From positions 1,798,001 through 1,862,000 of the forward strand of contig JANTUC010000007.1 of assembly GCA_026873275.1 (NCBI GenBank): 64,000 nt of DNA. Reading direction: 5' to 3'. The notes under the pieces were generated by a model that was not told the DNA's origin, searched no databases, and saw only the letters and a list, made by a program, of their open reading frames with translations. The number at the start of each line of letters is the position of its first letter. Within the stretch, counting starts at the first letter, position 1. This stretch comes from Pseudopithomyces maydicus. Lineage: Eukaryota > Ascomycota > Dothideomycetes > Pleosporales > Didymosphaeriaceae. Below, in pieces: positions 24,933-36,584 of this stretch. Both the position numbers and the translations under genes were made by a program.

Positions 24933-26289
24933 ATGTCGCTAGGCTCGTATTTCCTCGATGTCGTGTACTCGTTCACAAACTGCATGGTGTGCTTCCCCGG
25001 CTCGCCGCAGCTCAAGATCAACAGCCGCAGCTTCAAGATACTGCGACTCCTCGGCGAGGTAAGCACACCACCGACCTCCTCTCTCTCCCCACGCGCAATT
25101 GCTAATCGCGTTCAATCATCCAGGGAGGCTTCAGCTACGTCTACCTCGTGCAGGACAACTCCAACCAGCAGCTCTTCGCCCTCAAGAAGATCCGCTGCCC
25201 ATTCGGCCAGGAATCCGTCTCCCAGGCCCTCAAAGAAGTAGAAGCCTACTCTCTCTTCTCGCCCCACCCGAACATCATCCACAGCATCGACTACAGCGTC
25301 GCATCCGACAAGTCCGACCCCAGCGCCAAGACAGTGTACATCCTCCTGCCGTACTACCGCAGGGGAAACCTGCAGGACATGATCAACGCCAACCTCGTCA
25401 ACCACACCACGTTCCCCGAGAAGCGCCTCATGCAGCTGTTCCTCGGCGTGTGCAAGGCGCTGAAATCCATGCACCAGTACAGAGTGAGGGAGGGCCCCGG
25501 CGGCGCGCGGGGAGAGGGCAAGGCGAAGAAGGTGCGCAAGGAGGCCGCGAGGGCGGATGCAGAGGCCGCCGAGGCAATGGAGATGCGCGCCAGTCGGCGG
25601 AATACGAAGAACCTGGAAGATGACGATGAGGTGGAGGCGGAGGGCCTGCTCGAGAGCGGGGAGGCGTCGCTGGCGCAGGAGGGAATCGCGCCGGGCGGCG
25701 AGAGGGCGTATGCACATCGGGACATCAAGCCTGGTAGGTTGTTCTGCGGGAGTGCCGGGAGGAAGGAAGCGGCATGGCTGACACGCACACAGGCAACGTA
25801 ATGATGGACGACGACGGCCAAACCCCCATCCTCATGGACCTGGGTTCCCTCGCCCCCTCCCCCACACCCATAACATCGCGCTCGCTCGCCCTCCAAGTCC
25901 AGGATACCGCCGCCGAGCACTCCACGATGCCGTACCGCGCACCCGAACTCTTCGACGTAAAGACCGGCTCCGTGATCGACACCAAAGTAGATATCTGGAG
26001 CATGGGCTGCATGCTGTACGCGTGTCTCGTCGGGAAGTCGCCGTTCGAGGCGCGCAGTGACGAGACGGGTGGGAGTCTGAGCATGTGCGTGCTCGGTGGT
26101 GATTGGAGGTTTCCTGATGAGGGGCGGGGCGCGAAGCAGCCTGCGGATGGGGAGGGGATCAGCGATGGTGTGAAGGAGGTTGTGCGGAGATGCTTGAAGG
26201 TTGAGCCCGGGGAGAGACCGGATGTGGATGAGTTGATAAGCATGGTGGAGGGTGTCATTGCGCAGTTGCCAGAGGATGGATCGGAGTAA
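24933..26289 (+). CDS. NAK-family Ser/Thr kinase, ENV7/STK16-like
   Basis: Three exons, join(24933..25058,25124..25733,25793..26289), 410 aa; introns of 65 and 59 bp. The glycine loop is GGFSYVYLV, the Lys in FALKKI, the catalytic loop HRDIKPGN, and the DFG position reads DLGS, which is characteristic of the STK16/NAK group. The activation segment contains YRAPELF. The N-terminal Cys pair (NCMVC) could be palmitoylated, as in ENV7. Between helix E and the HRD motif sits a charged insert of about 75 residues (about 25500-25710), rich in Ala, Glu and Arg. Known: yeast Env7 is a vacuolar-membrane kinase that restrains vacuole fusion. Confidence 0.9.
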
Positions 26290-26758
26290 GAGCTGGGAGC
26301 AAAAGTAGGAGGTGGGTTTCAAGGTGGCAAGGTTGCTATCGTTTCATGGGTTCACGAAATGCATGGGTGCATCTGTTGATTGTAGGATTATTTACGCATG
26401 TGCAGTATAGGGTTGGTGAGACTTTTCCTACTATGTCACTTTCAATATACCCTTTTGATAAAACTATTGAACATGCGCGCTGTCCCAAGCCATCATTCGA
26501 GCTAGAATTGTCGCAACGCCTTGAACATACGACCGAAATTGCCTGTAAGACTGGAGGGCTGAGCTAAACAAGCAAACACAAAGTCGTACCACGGCCGCGC
26601 TGATCTGGTGGAACATTGCGACGGCGGACTTTCATTTTCTGTGTTCTGGGCGATTGGGTCAGTAGAGAAGATGACAGAGTAAATATCCCACGAGCGTGGA
26701 ACATACTTGTGGGGATCGCCTGCTACTACCAACCCGAGACAGAAGGTGATGCTCGTTG
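26290..26758. other. tail-to-tail intergenic region
   Basis: Gap between the ENV7-like kinase and the F-box gene; no coding or repeat signal seen. Confidence 0.5.
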
Positions 26759-27967
26759 TTACCGGTTTTGGAAAGTGAATTGAAGTTGCGGTGTGCGAAT
26801 GGATAATGCAAAATTTCTAGACATCCATCTTCTGACGGTATGTCTAAGACTTGACGCCCAAACGTCGGAATAAGGGCTCATCTTGTTGTTCTCCTTGAAG
26901 GTAACCCAGGTGAGCAGGGGCAAACGAATTGAAATATTGTGCTGTCCATCAGAAGCCATGAGCCATCTACCAAACTCTTGAAGGGCTGGCATCTCCACCT
27001 CTGATTCGGGAAACCAGGCATTACGAAGCGCTTCTTCTGCTACGAACGCCAACTCTAGCTCGTTCAAGCTGTGTGGCAGATGCACGTTGGTATAATCAAG
27101 TAGACCTTCCAATCTCCCGAAGACAAATCTGAAAGGAAGTGCCAATTTCTTCAAAGAGACGAATCCTGAAAGGTCGGCCGGTTGGGGATGTTCTCCAAGC
27201 ATGTTGTTCCGAATATCCACACGGAGTTCTTCCAGGGTATCTCTCACCGGATCTAACAGCTGCACAAGACCAGTGGGCTCGATGATGGGATTGTACCTCA
27301 CGCGAGACTCAAACGTGATTCTTTTCAGGATGGCCGGGATTTTTAATAGTATTCCAAGGGACTCTGAGGCCTTTTTGTCGGGCGCACCGATTCGGAGCTC
27401 CACAAGGGTGGACGTTTTGTAGCTACTTTCTGGGACATTGAGCGACGTAGATTCGGCCAGTTCTCGGACGTAAACGCTCTCAATACGAGGTAGTTCCAAC
27501 AACTTGCGTAATTCCCATGGACTCATGTTGTGGTGCCATTCCACCCTACGGATCTGATCGTGGGCGTGTTCACGTCCCCATTTCAGTGGTTGCGGAATAC
27601 TGTAGTGCCATATTTTATAGTCGCCCGACAGGTAGCAGAACTCTCGTAGATTGGTGAGTAGACGCGTGAGTTGGCAAATGGTCTGCTGCTCCTCGGGCCA
27701 ATGGATATCCTCACGCAACAGGTCAAGCTCTAGCCGGTGCACGTGCGCAACAAGATCTGGTCGCTCTGTCAACGTCCGCAGAAACAGTTGAGTACGCGAC
27801 CCCCTGATGCTATGGGAGATGGATGCATTTCGAACGATGAATCGCTGGGCAACATCTCGGAACAGTCGGGAAGAAAGAGCAAGCCAGTGAAGCTGCAGTC
27901 TGTCGGACTGAAGATGAGAGAATATGACATATATCAAATCGATGCTCAAGTCGTTGAACTTGGCCAT
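26759..27967 (-). CDS. F-box domain protein
   Basis: Single exon, 402 aa. I start at the ATG at 27967 (MAKFNDL). The frame is open to 27979, but that codon is TTG. The N-terminal 45 residues fit an F-box (LSIDLIYVIFSHLQSDRLQLHWLALSSR, shown in part: two Leu/Ile-rich helices after LSxxLIxxI). The rest has irregular Leu-rich segments (LREFCYLSG, TLVELRIGAP, LEELRVDI, LNELELAF) suggesting LRR-type substrate recognition. Likely an adaptor of an SCF ubiquitin ligase; the substrate is unknown. Confidence 0.75.
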   Translation of the reverse strand: MAKFNDLSIDLIYVIFSHLQSDRLQLHWLALSSRLFRDVAQRFIVRNASISHSIRGSRTQLFLRTLTERPDLVAHVHRLELDLLREDIHWPEEQQTICQLTRLLTNLREFCYLSGDYKIWHYSIPQPLKWGREHAHDQIRRVEWHHNMSPWELRKLLELPRIESVYVRELAESTSLNVPESSYKTSTLVELRIGAPDKKASESLGILLKIPAILKRITFESRVRYNPIIEPTGLVQLLDPVRDTLEELRVDIRNNMLGEHPQPADLSGFVSLKKLALPFRFVFGRLEGLLDYTNVHLPHSLNELELAFVAEEALRNAWFPESEVEMPALQEFGRWLMASDGQHNISIRLPLLTWVTFKENNKMSPYSDVWASSLRHTVRRWMSRNFALSIRTPQLQFTFQNR

Positions 27968-28819
27968 CTTCGCGGCCAAAGTTCACTGAGTATTGAGTCG
28001 ATTTGCCTTGCAAGGTACGGAGCTGGCTGTTCCGGGTCAAACAAAGGTAGGCACTTGTTTAGTAGACAAGCGTAACAAGATGTAGCGACGGATAGGTCTG
28101 CCCCGATCCGCATGCCCAATATTGAGCTAAATCAATGTCGGCATGAGTTCTGGAGCTACCCCGAGAACGCGATCGAACTGCCCGTAAGTGTTGTTGGGTT
28201 CAAAAGGAGCAATGCCGGTCATGTGGAAGCTTAGTGCCTGTGGGCTAGAAGCTGCTTAATAACCGCCACTTGTACTCCTTTGGTTAGTGTGTTCCTCCTA
28301 TAGTCGTCACTGCACTGGATGTTCTTATGTACGGCAGAAGCCGCATTTGAGGAAACTCCACACTGCACTGATGCATAACGTGAATTGCACCGTGCCTTTT
28401 TCCAAATTCTGAAATAGCTCGATTCTTCGGTTGGGTACGATCCATGAACAATAGTTCACATCCTAGCGTTGTTACCATGTTCCCCACGTTTCACTATGGA
28501 GCAAACCATCCACCTGGTCACTACGGCTGCAGATGCAGCTCATACATGAACTTCGCGTAGTCGATATTAGGACGGACCGGCGAGGCGGCATATATTTGTA
28601 TACTCCACTTCAGACAGGGGATAAATTCCCCGCTAGCAGTATTAACCGCCTCCTATGGATGGAATTAATCTATCCGAAAGTCACTAACTTTTCCGCGAAT
28701 GTCTCTGAGCGTGGTCTTGAAATTGAGAGACTCCACAATGCGATCATCTATAAATGAGATCTTGATGCTACGCACCTTCGTCGCCAACTGACTTTATTGC
28801 GCCCAGCTTTCAGTTCAAG
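27968..28819. other. divergent intergenic region
   Basis: Lies between the F-box gene (minus) and the esterase gene (plus). It has no coding signal, and holds the TATA element noted separately. Confidence 0.5.
28749..28754 (+). promoter_or_regulatory. TATA box of SGNH esterase gene
   Basis: TATAAA, about 70 bp upstream of the esterase ATG. Confidence 0.45.
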
Positions 28820-29933
28820 ATGAAGCAAATCAGCATTGTCGCATTGACATTGGCGCTGTTGAACCATGCCCACGCTGTCCGCTTCCTGGGTCGTGTCAAT
28901 CCGGCGACGAGGCAATTGACTTGGCCTGGAACAGGCGTAGCTTTTACCTTCACGGGGTCGTCAGCAACGATTGGTCTGGATTCGGTGACTGGTATGTGAT
29001 CTTCTATCACAATGATCTTCCTGCACAATTGGAGTCCCGAGGCTAATTATATCGGTACATTTAGGGGACAATAGCGTTCTACTTACCGTGGATGGAGTCT
29101 CCACTGTAATACCGAACGTCAACGGGACGAGCATAAAGCTACCAGCCGGATTGAAGAAGGGCAAGCACACTGTAGAGCTACGGAAGCGATCTGAAGGGTT
29201 CTACGGGAGCATCGCCGTCGGTAAAGTTACTACCGATGGAAAGATCGAAGCGGATAAGATCCCTAATCGGAAGATCGAATTCATTGGGGACTCTATCACC
29301 GTAGGATACGGAATGGATGGCGTTTTCCCTTGCTCCAACACGGCAGCACTAGAAGACAACCCCAAGACGTATGCTGCTTTGGCAGCCACCTCCTTGAAGG
29401 CAGACTACTCTGTTATTGCCTGGAGCGGCATCGGTATCGTACGCAACACTGCATACGGAAGCTCGCCAGGCGACCCTACGATGGTCAACCGTTATACGCA
29501 ATACGGTGCCAACGACCCAGAAAACAGCTACACTTTCCCCAAAAGCGATACCCCCAATGCCGTGGTCATAGCTCTGGGTACCAACGACTTTAGCGTCAAC
29601 AACAACAACCGGGAGCCTCTCAATGGCACGGTTTTCGCCTCAGCCACTGTCTCGTTCATTAGTTCGATTCAGAAGCACTACCCTAAGGCTCATTTCTTTC
29701 TTCTCCAATCTCCCATGATCAGCGATAATTGGCCTGTTGGGGAAAACCAGTGGACGTCGCAGAAGAATGCTTTTGAGTCTGCGATCACACAATTGAACAG
29801 CACGAAGATCCACTTCATCGGGTGGGAGCCGCAGGGATCGGAAGTCTCTTGTGATTACCATCCGACTGCAGCCACCAACGCGGCCCAGGCACCAGTTGTG
29901 GCTTCGGCCATCGCGAAGGCGCTGGGTTGGTGA
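28820..29933 (+). CDS. secreted SGNH/GDSL esterase, CE2-like (two-domain)
   Basis: Exons 28820..28991 and 29065..29933, 346 aa; intron of 73 bp (GTATGT...TTTAG). The signal peptide is MKQISIVALTLALLNHAHA. An N-terminal beta-sandwich of about 120 residues is followed by the SGNH hydrolase fold. Block I is FIGDSITVGYG (nucleophile Ser), block III ALGTNDFS, and block V SCDYHP supplies the Asp-His. Domain order matches carbohydrate esterase family 2 (acetylxylan-type esterases). It lies 124 bp tail to tail from the NRPS-like gene. Whether it belongs to that cluster cannot be told from sequence. Confidence 0.85.
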
Positions 29934-30057
29934 AGGGTTAGTGATGAGATAAAACACAATACAAGTTTTCTACACTATATGAAGTCACGAGGGATTCAAT
30001 TGCATTGCAACCAGTGAGCTCTATGTACGACGTTTATGTCATTTTAGCAAAGAATCT

Positions 30058-33000
30058 TCACTTCTTCGAGTCTCCATACAACTCTTCCACCCAGCCCTTG
30101 ACCCACTTATCCACCCAATCGCCACTAACAGGAGACATACTTTCAAGCCTCTTACTCTTCGAAGTTGCGTTGGCCATCTCCCACTCAATCGCCTTCTGAC
30201 CATCTCCCATCCTCGCCTCGTAGAACTCCTGCAGCTTGATACCCGGATGGGTACGCCCGAGGTCCATCGCATCATCAGCAGAGAAGCTCTCTCCTGCCTC
30301 TTCCAATTTCTCCAACCACTCCGTTGCGGGGATGATCTTCATCTCTTTACCCGAGTATTTCTTCACGCTCGAAACAACGCTCGGTAGGAGAGTTTTCCAA
30401 GACGTCTGCTTGGGATTCGACACGTTAAATGCTCGTGCACCCAAGGCGCCTTCGCTTACTTGGTCAGAGCGGAGGTTCGTACCTAGTTCCACGAGCGCCT
30501 GGGCGAGCATGTCAACGGGGATCCAGTCTACCTTGTTCAGTTCGGCGCCTAGATCGTCGGGCAAGAGCCCAAGACTCATAGACGTAACGACCAGACTTGG
30601 AAGCCACTCCGCAGTGTTCCACGGCGTTGCTGGCTCGCCCTCAACTGCGCCTGCGATCTGTCCCACTCGGGCGAAGAAGACGGGGAGATTGAGTTTCCGC
30701 GCTGCGGCATCGCAGAGGAGTTCGGATACCAGCTTCGATTTGGCATATCCGATCTCGTACGGAGCATTGAAGTCTCTGATTACTTCCTCGGGGATGCTGA
30801 GAGAGGATGACACACTGGGTAGTTGTGCGACGGAGCTGATGGAGGATATGTAGAGGAGCTTGGCGGGATTCTTCCGGGACGAAGCGAGGCGGAAAAGGTT
30901 GATGAGGCCGTCGAATTGAGAGCGGAAGCTGTGAAGTGGGAGCATGAAGTTTACTGTCCAGGCGTTGTGGATTATGAGAGTTGCCTTTGCGCTCAGGAGG
31001 TCGTATGTGGATTGGTCGACACCGAGGTAGTTCTGGTCCAACGCTGCCTGTAAGAAGGTAACGCGGTGCTTTTGAGAACTAAGCAGAGAGCTGGATGACT
31101 TCATTTTAGCCTTGTGGATCTCCTCGGCGTTTGCGCGTCGGTCTAGGCAGTAGATATGGGAAACATTGGGGTTTGATAATAGTGCCGAGAGGAGATAGAT
31201 GCCGAGAGATCCAGTGGAACCGGTCAAGACAACAATTTCTCCCTCTTGTGATACATGGCCGCGGGATTGTGTGGCTATTTGGTCAATTACAGGTTCGTAC
31301 TCTTTCAACAGGGCACCTATTTCGGATGACTCGTCGAAGGTTTCTGTAGCACCGTTTGTGGTTGCACGCTTGACAAAGTACTTGGTGAGAAGCTCCACAT
31401 TTGGGTTATTGTAGATGACAGATAACTCGAGCTCTGGTCGGCCGAAGCCGTGTCGTAGTGCTCTGAGCCATCTCACTGCCATCAGAGAATCCATTCCCAG
31501 TGTGAAAAAATCACTTCCACCTTCTTGCAAGAGTTCTGGCTCGATCTGAGAGATCGTTCGCTTCAGATATGCCGACACTGCATCAGCATTGTTGGTGTCG
31601 ACGGAAGCTTTCTCAGCTCCCGTATATGCAGTGTCCGCCTTGACGTATATGTCGTCGATTTCAGCTGCGTACAATGCAACTGTGCCTGGTCGTTGTATCG
31701 TGCCTTTACCAGAGCGAACCATTGGTTTATCAGGGTTCGTCAATAAAATCATGGATTTTTCGACACGGGCATGGGCCGGTGTGACCTTGTTAGCTTCTTC
31801 AAGTACCGGCCATATCGTATCGATCAAGGCCGCTGCTTCTTCCTCGCCCAGCTTTCCTAGCTTAGGTGAAGTTTCGACAAGTATTCCTGCTTGAAACCGC
31901 TGCATACCAAATACCAAAGCTGCAGTGACATCGGCATTGTGGGCAACTACATGATGCTCCATGGACACCGGATTCGTCTTCTCTCCGTTCAAAAAGACAA
32001 TGATGTCGTCTGCTCTCGCTTTCCATGCCCAACAGTTGGGAATACTTGGGTGCTTGACGAACAAATCTCTGGTACGATACTCATCCAGGTCTCTCAAAGA
32101 TGGACCAATGGTGAACGGCATCTGATACTTCTCATATCGTGGATCCTTCTTGAAGATCATTTCGAACATGCCTGGAGTAACCTCTTCAAAGACAAGGCCA
32201 AGGTCGGGATGAGGAAGTACATAGTGCCAGTCCTTGTTGGTCATCTCGGGAGCAAGAAGTTCTGCGATGAGCCCAAACTCTGAAGCTCCGTGGTTGTTGC
32301 GAATCGGCATCTTTGCTGCAACTTTGTCGCCTATTGCCTGAGGGAGGTCTCCACCAGCGTAAAGGATTAGATCAAGGTTCTTGGAGCAGTAATCCAGAAG
32401 GTCTGGTTTGCCGCTTAAATCAGCAATGATGGAAGGGACTAGGAAAGCTACATCTGCAGGGGCGGTTTTGAGTGCTTGGACTATGCTTTCGGCTGTGGGG
32501 AGTGCTCCAGATAGTGGAGCAATCGACACAGTTCCGAACGGAGGGCCGTGAACAAGATGAATCGCTAGACCCGCAGCCTATGCATGGTCAGTTCAGAATT
32601 TTAGAAAGCTGAGAGGTTTACTCACGTGGAAAGGCGGAAATGTATTCAAGATACGCTTGCCTTGGTGAAGCTTGTCAACTCCTTGGAATCCAGCTGGTGG
32701 CTCGAGAGCACAGTAATTTGAGTGCCTTCCCGTTGTTTCGTGGGACCAAATTAGTGGTTTGGGTACGCCGGTAGACCCTGAAGTATGACTTTGCGTAATT
32801 GTCAGTAAACATGAAGTATCAGTATTTAGGCCTCTGGTAAACATACAATACGACAAGTGGATCGGTGCACGACGATTCCCATGTTTTATCGTACGGAAAG
32901 TGCGGATACTCTTTATCAAGAAGATCTGCAACACTTGGTACTAACAAATGTTTCATGGGATGAGCAGAGAGAATCTGCTCGGTAGCAGGCGGTGCCGGAT

Positions 33001-33447
33001 CTGGTGTTAGCAGTATGTGACAATCTAGCTTCTCAAATAGAGCGCTATGAGCGGCGATGCTGTTTCTTGGTGAAGTAAAGAAAGCCTGAGAAAGGGATCA
33101 ATTTCGTTTTGAGAAGCGTGTCATGGTCGAAGGTTCTCACATACCACATATCCGGCCTTGACAGCTCCAAGGCAAAGCGCAGTGTACCGCACATCGTTTG
33201 GGCCAACATAGGCCACAAGATCGAAGTTCTTGGTTGTTCCAAGGGATTCTTTCAACCACCAAGCAAACCCATTGATAGCATTGGCAAAGTCTCTATACGT
33301 GACAGTGCGGTAGCCATCATCGTAGGTGGTTGGAGAATTGGGGTAAAGGGCATAGGGTGTTGATGGTGACACCTTAGCTAGATGGTCCACGACGTTGGGA
33401 AGAAGCTCCTCGCGCCATTGCGATATCTGGGCATGCTCTGTTGCCAT
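30058..33447 (-). CDS. NRPS-like carboxylate reductase (A-T-R)
   Basis: Four exons, complement(join(30058..32577,32626..32788,32847..33085,33145..33447)), 1074 aa; introns of 48, 58 and 59 bp. The adenylation domain (about 1-530) carries the AMP-binding core HTSGSTGVPKP, an A5-like NNHGASEFG, an A7-like YRTRDLF and an A8-like ARADDIIVFLNGEK. The carrier domain has LGMDSLMAVRW (Ser about residue 600). The C-terminal NAD-binding thioester reductase shows VVLTGSTGSLG (about 690) and YAKSKLVSELL (about 846). There is no condensation domain. Known: such enzymes activate a carboxylic acid, load it on the carrier and release it as an aldehyde or alcohol. It lies in a cluster with an HR-PKS. Confidence 0.92.
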
Positions 33448-34652
33448 GATTGTTTGGCTTCAAGCTACCCAGTGGGACTGGAAGAGTTTATTGATGAGCA
33501 GAATGCTCAGAGTTGACACAAGCAAGTCAAGCTCAGTAGTGTGAAGCTGAGAAGGGAATGTGGATGGCTTAGCCGGATAAGCATCGCGCCACCTGCAGTA
33601 ACCCGTGCCGCATTATGTGGAGGTAGCAATATAACGGGTCCCGAGTGTATGTCTCACATGTCTCTCCAGGTTTACGTACTGCGGATAGTATCCTATTTGC
33701 CGACGTAGGGATTTCCAAGTTGGTAGCAATCCCTACGGGATTATCGTTCCGCTGCGTGTGATTCTTAAAAAAGCGCTTAGAGACTGCGATTGTCTTTAGT
33801 TGAGACACTACGCCAGGCTGAATCGAACGACGGCGGGCGTGTGAAAGAAGCAGTTCCTCGGGCACGCCACCCTCGTCGACATGGTTAATTGTCGACATGA
33901 ACATGGATATATATTCGTCGATCCACATTGACTTGAAGCAGCTTAACGCGATTGCTGAGGCATACCGGGTGACAGCGCTTAGCAGCATACCCACTCTCAA
34001 GGGTACAACCTCGGGGGGCCGTTTTGATGGTCCGTAGACCCTTGCTATGATTGGTGTCAAAACCTTACCCTTGAAAAGGTCTCCCCGGGATGCATAGACC
34101 ATGTTACTAACACCTTACTCGAATCGTCTATATATGCGACCTTGGACCCCGATTTTGCCTGGATGTCGGTAGTATCCGCAGTGACGGACTTGAGCTACGC
34201 CTCCTCGCTGGCAGGCTTGGTGACGTTCGCGCGAGATATAATAAAGTGGGAGTTAAGCTAAAGGCCCCGTTAGATCCTGGAGCTTTGACAACAGGTAAAA
34301 ATTCAGCCCATGTAGATTACGTCTCAACGATTTCGGGGATCGTTCGTGATGATCCAGGGTAGGAAACGATCGCTCAATGTAAGCGATCGTCATGCGGGAT
34401 GCATAAAACACGATTGGTGAGCGAAGGCCGAGTCTGTGCACTCCCTCGGCAGTAGCGATATACGAGGGCGGGTGTTACCACGGATCTGCGAAGACGGGTG
34501 TAACAGACCAAATGCATGTGCGCCGCAACATGCTAAACTGCACCTCGGAAGAAACAGACGTCGCGATGGAACTTGCTCCACCATGATGTCCCTAGATTTA
34601 GGCAACTCTGGCCACAGTGTAATTTGAACATGTGATTTTCGAATTGGAATAT
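33448..34652. other. intergenic region within the cluster; one weak open frame
   Basis: Holds the NRPS-like promoter. A minus-strand ATG frame of 177 codons (33569-34102) has no domain that I recognise. It could be a fragment of a lost cluster gene, but I see no support. Confidence 0.4.
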
Positions 34653-35820
34653 CTACTTGGACCAGGAATTCTGTATCTCGGTCGTGACTGTAATGCCACC
34701 AACAGTATGCGATGGCTGCAATCTCTCCGTGCTTGAATCCCCATCATCTAGCTCGGTGAATCCGTTCCCCATTCTGTTGACGTTTCTGAGTGGTATCGTC
34801 CTCCCTTCGTTCGTGTCTGCGTGCCTCGGTCCACTCGCATAGCCTGAAGGCTGCGAACTCTTCGTGCTAGTCCTGAAGCTCCTGAGGAGTCTGGTTTTCC
34901 CAAGGCGTTCCAAAATTGGTCGATAGGTCAAAAGACAAGCTGAGATGAGGTATATGCCAGGCTCGGCTACGGTCCAGATAATGAGCTCGACGGCATCGTA
35001 AGTCCCATCGGTGAACGAGTTTGTAACGAAGAACGTATGGAAGCGGAGGATGGATGCGACGAGCCCACTTGAAAAACAATCAGTAAAGCAACAATACCAG
35101 AGATCATACGTTTACTTACAGGCTGCCTACAACAAATGTAAAGGTCAGCGCAATTTTGATGCGCTTCGTATTATTAAGGCCCCAGACAATCGGTAAAGGG
35201 AGCACGAGCATGATTATGTCTGTGATGATGTTCGGCAGGCTGGTCCATACGAAGAAAGCCTCCTTATCGATACATTTATGGCCAGGAACCGTTGGGTCGT
35301 AATTTGCTTTGAAAGGTCTGCATGCTGCCAGAGAGACGATTGTGTTTACCACTGTTCCAGCGACGAGAACGCCAGCGAGAAGATAGACCGTGATTTTGGC
35401 GATCCTTTGGGGAAACAATCGATAGTACAAAGCTAGCACGGCTAGTTTGGGGATGTTGACAACGACGAAGTACACAGTTGCTAATACCAGGAGGTACTTC
35501 CCCCAATTAGCAACCTTCTGGGGGTCATTTTCTTTCAAGTAGGCAAGATGCTGGCCTACGCCAGCGTAGGTAACACTAGCTGTAGGTCATGTGTCAGTGA
35601 CGATTGAAGCAAGAAATCAGTGGACCCACTTACCAACTCCAACAGCGGCCAGCGAAAGAATTGAACCCAGAGCAACCACAACCAGCGCATCTTCAAGAGG
35701 ATGACTGTGACCGACGACCAACCATCGTGAATAAAAGCGCAAAGCGACCGCGAGTACTATGAGAGGAATGAAGATACCTGAGAATAGCTGTAGGCGCCAC
35801 CCAATGTTTTCAGAATCCAT
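34653..35820 (-). CDS. fungal rhodopsin-domain integral membrane protein (2)
   Basis: Three exons, complement(join(34653..35067,35120..35579,35634..35820)), 353 aa; introns of 52 and 54 bp with good GTAAGT donors. Seven predicted membrane helices; family motifs include LALYYRLFP, CRPF before a Cys loop (GHKCID), LPNIITDIIMLVLPLPIVWGL and VELIIWTVAEPGIYLISACL. The tail is hydrophilic. The start is the ATG at MDSENIGW; the open frame runs on upstream to 36072 but is not family-like. It is divergent from the PKS and shares 764 bp of 5' DNA. Members of this family recur beside fungal biosynthetic genes; their role is not established. Confidence 0.88.
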
Positions 35821-36584
35821 CAATGAATGCACGTGTGGCGTGAAAAAAGCTTCCACGGCAGCGCGCCGCCGCAAGGCTTGATAACGGACAATATACCGGT
35901 AACCAGTGCGAAAGGTGAATGTCATCCAAATATGGTGGTCCCCGAACACCTTGCAGGGACGGACATGGACGCGACGTTTGGCGAGCCCAAAGAAGAAGGT
36001 GTCCTCCCCCACGCATGCAAAGGCAACGGATCGGGTATCGCCTACAGTAATTAAATTGGGATCTGATGACACCTTTGTGCATCGGGTTTCGATGTCCTGG
36101 TCTGAAGCTGTCTCATGTTAAAAATGGGTAGTCCGTGTAAGCAGGCTATCAGGTACCTTGCAGTAAGCAATTTACTCGTCAGAGCATGCAAGGCTTTCTC
36201 TGGTATATCCAACCACTAAGAAAGCTGTATCGGAAAATATCCGACGCTACCTTCTCCAACGTCCCCGAGGAGTAGTCAGACGCGTATCGTGATCAGCCGT
36301 ACTCGGAAAGAAACCCTGGAGTGTGTTTAGTTCCGCGGCATGATAGTGATTAACCTGCCCTGGGTAGCATCGACTGCACGCTGATGCTTGTACGTTTCGT
36401 GCGATAGTAAGGACCGAAGTATCCATATACCAGAAAAGGCATGGCTGTGGAGACTACTTCGCCGCAAGAGTGCTCGAGAGATCATTTCTATTGACTCATA
36501 TTACTTGAGTGGGACGTGAACAGCTTCTTGGTACATAATCTCAGTGATCCTCAGGTTATAGAACGGTATCATCAGGAGGACAAC
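35821..36584. promoter_or_regulatory. bidirectional 5' region, rhodopsin-like (2) and PKS
   Basis: 764 bp between two divergent start codons in the candidate cluster. No clear TATA box. A shared control region is inferred from arrangement only. Confidence 0.4.

Noticed and set aside
25354..26322. 322-codon minus-strand frame opposite the ENV7-like kinase
   Set aside because: Antisense to a clear kinase with all catalytic motifs; no domain of its own.
33569..34102. 177-codon ATG frame between NRPS-like and rhodopsin-like genes
   Set aside because: No recognisable motif; too weak to call a cluster gene.
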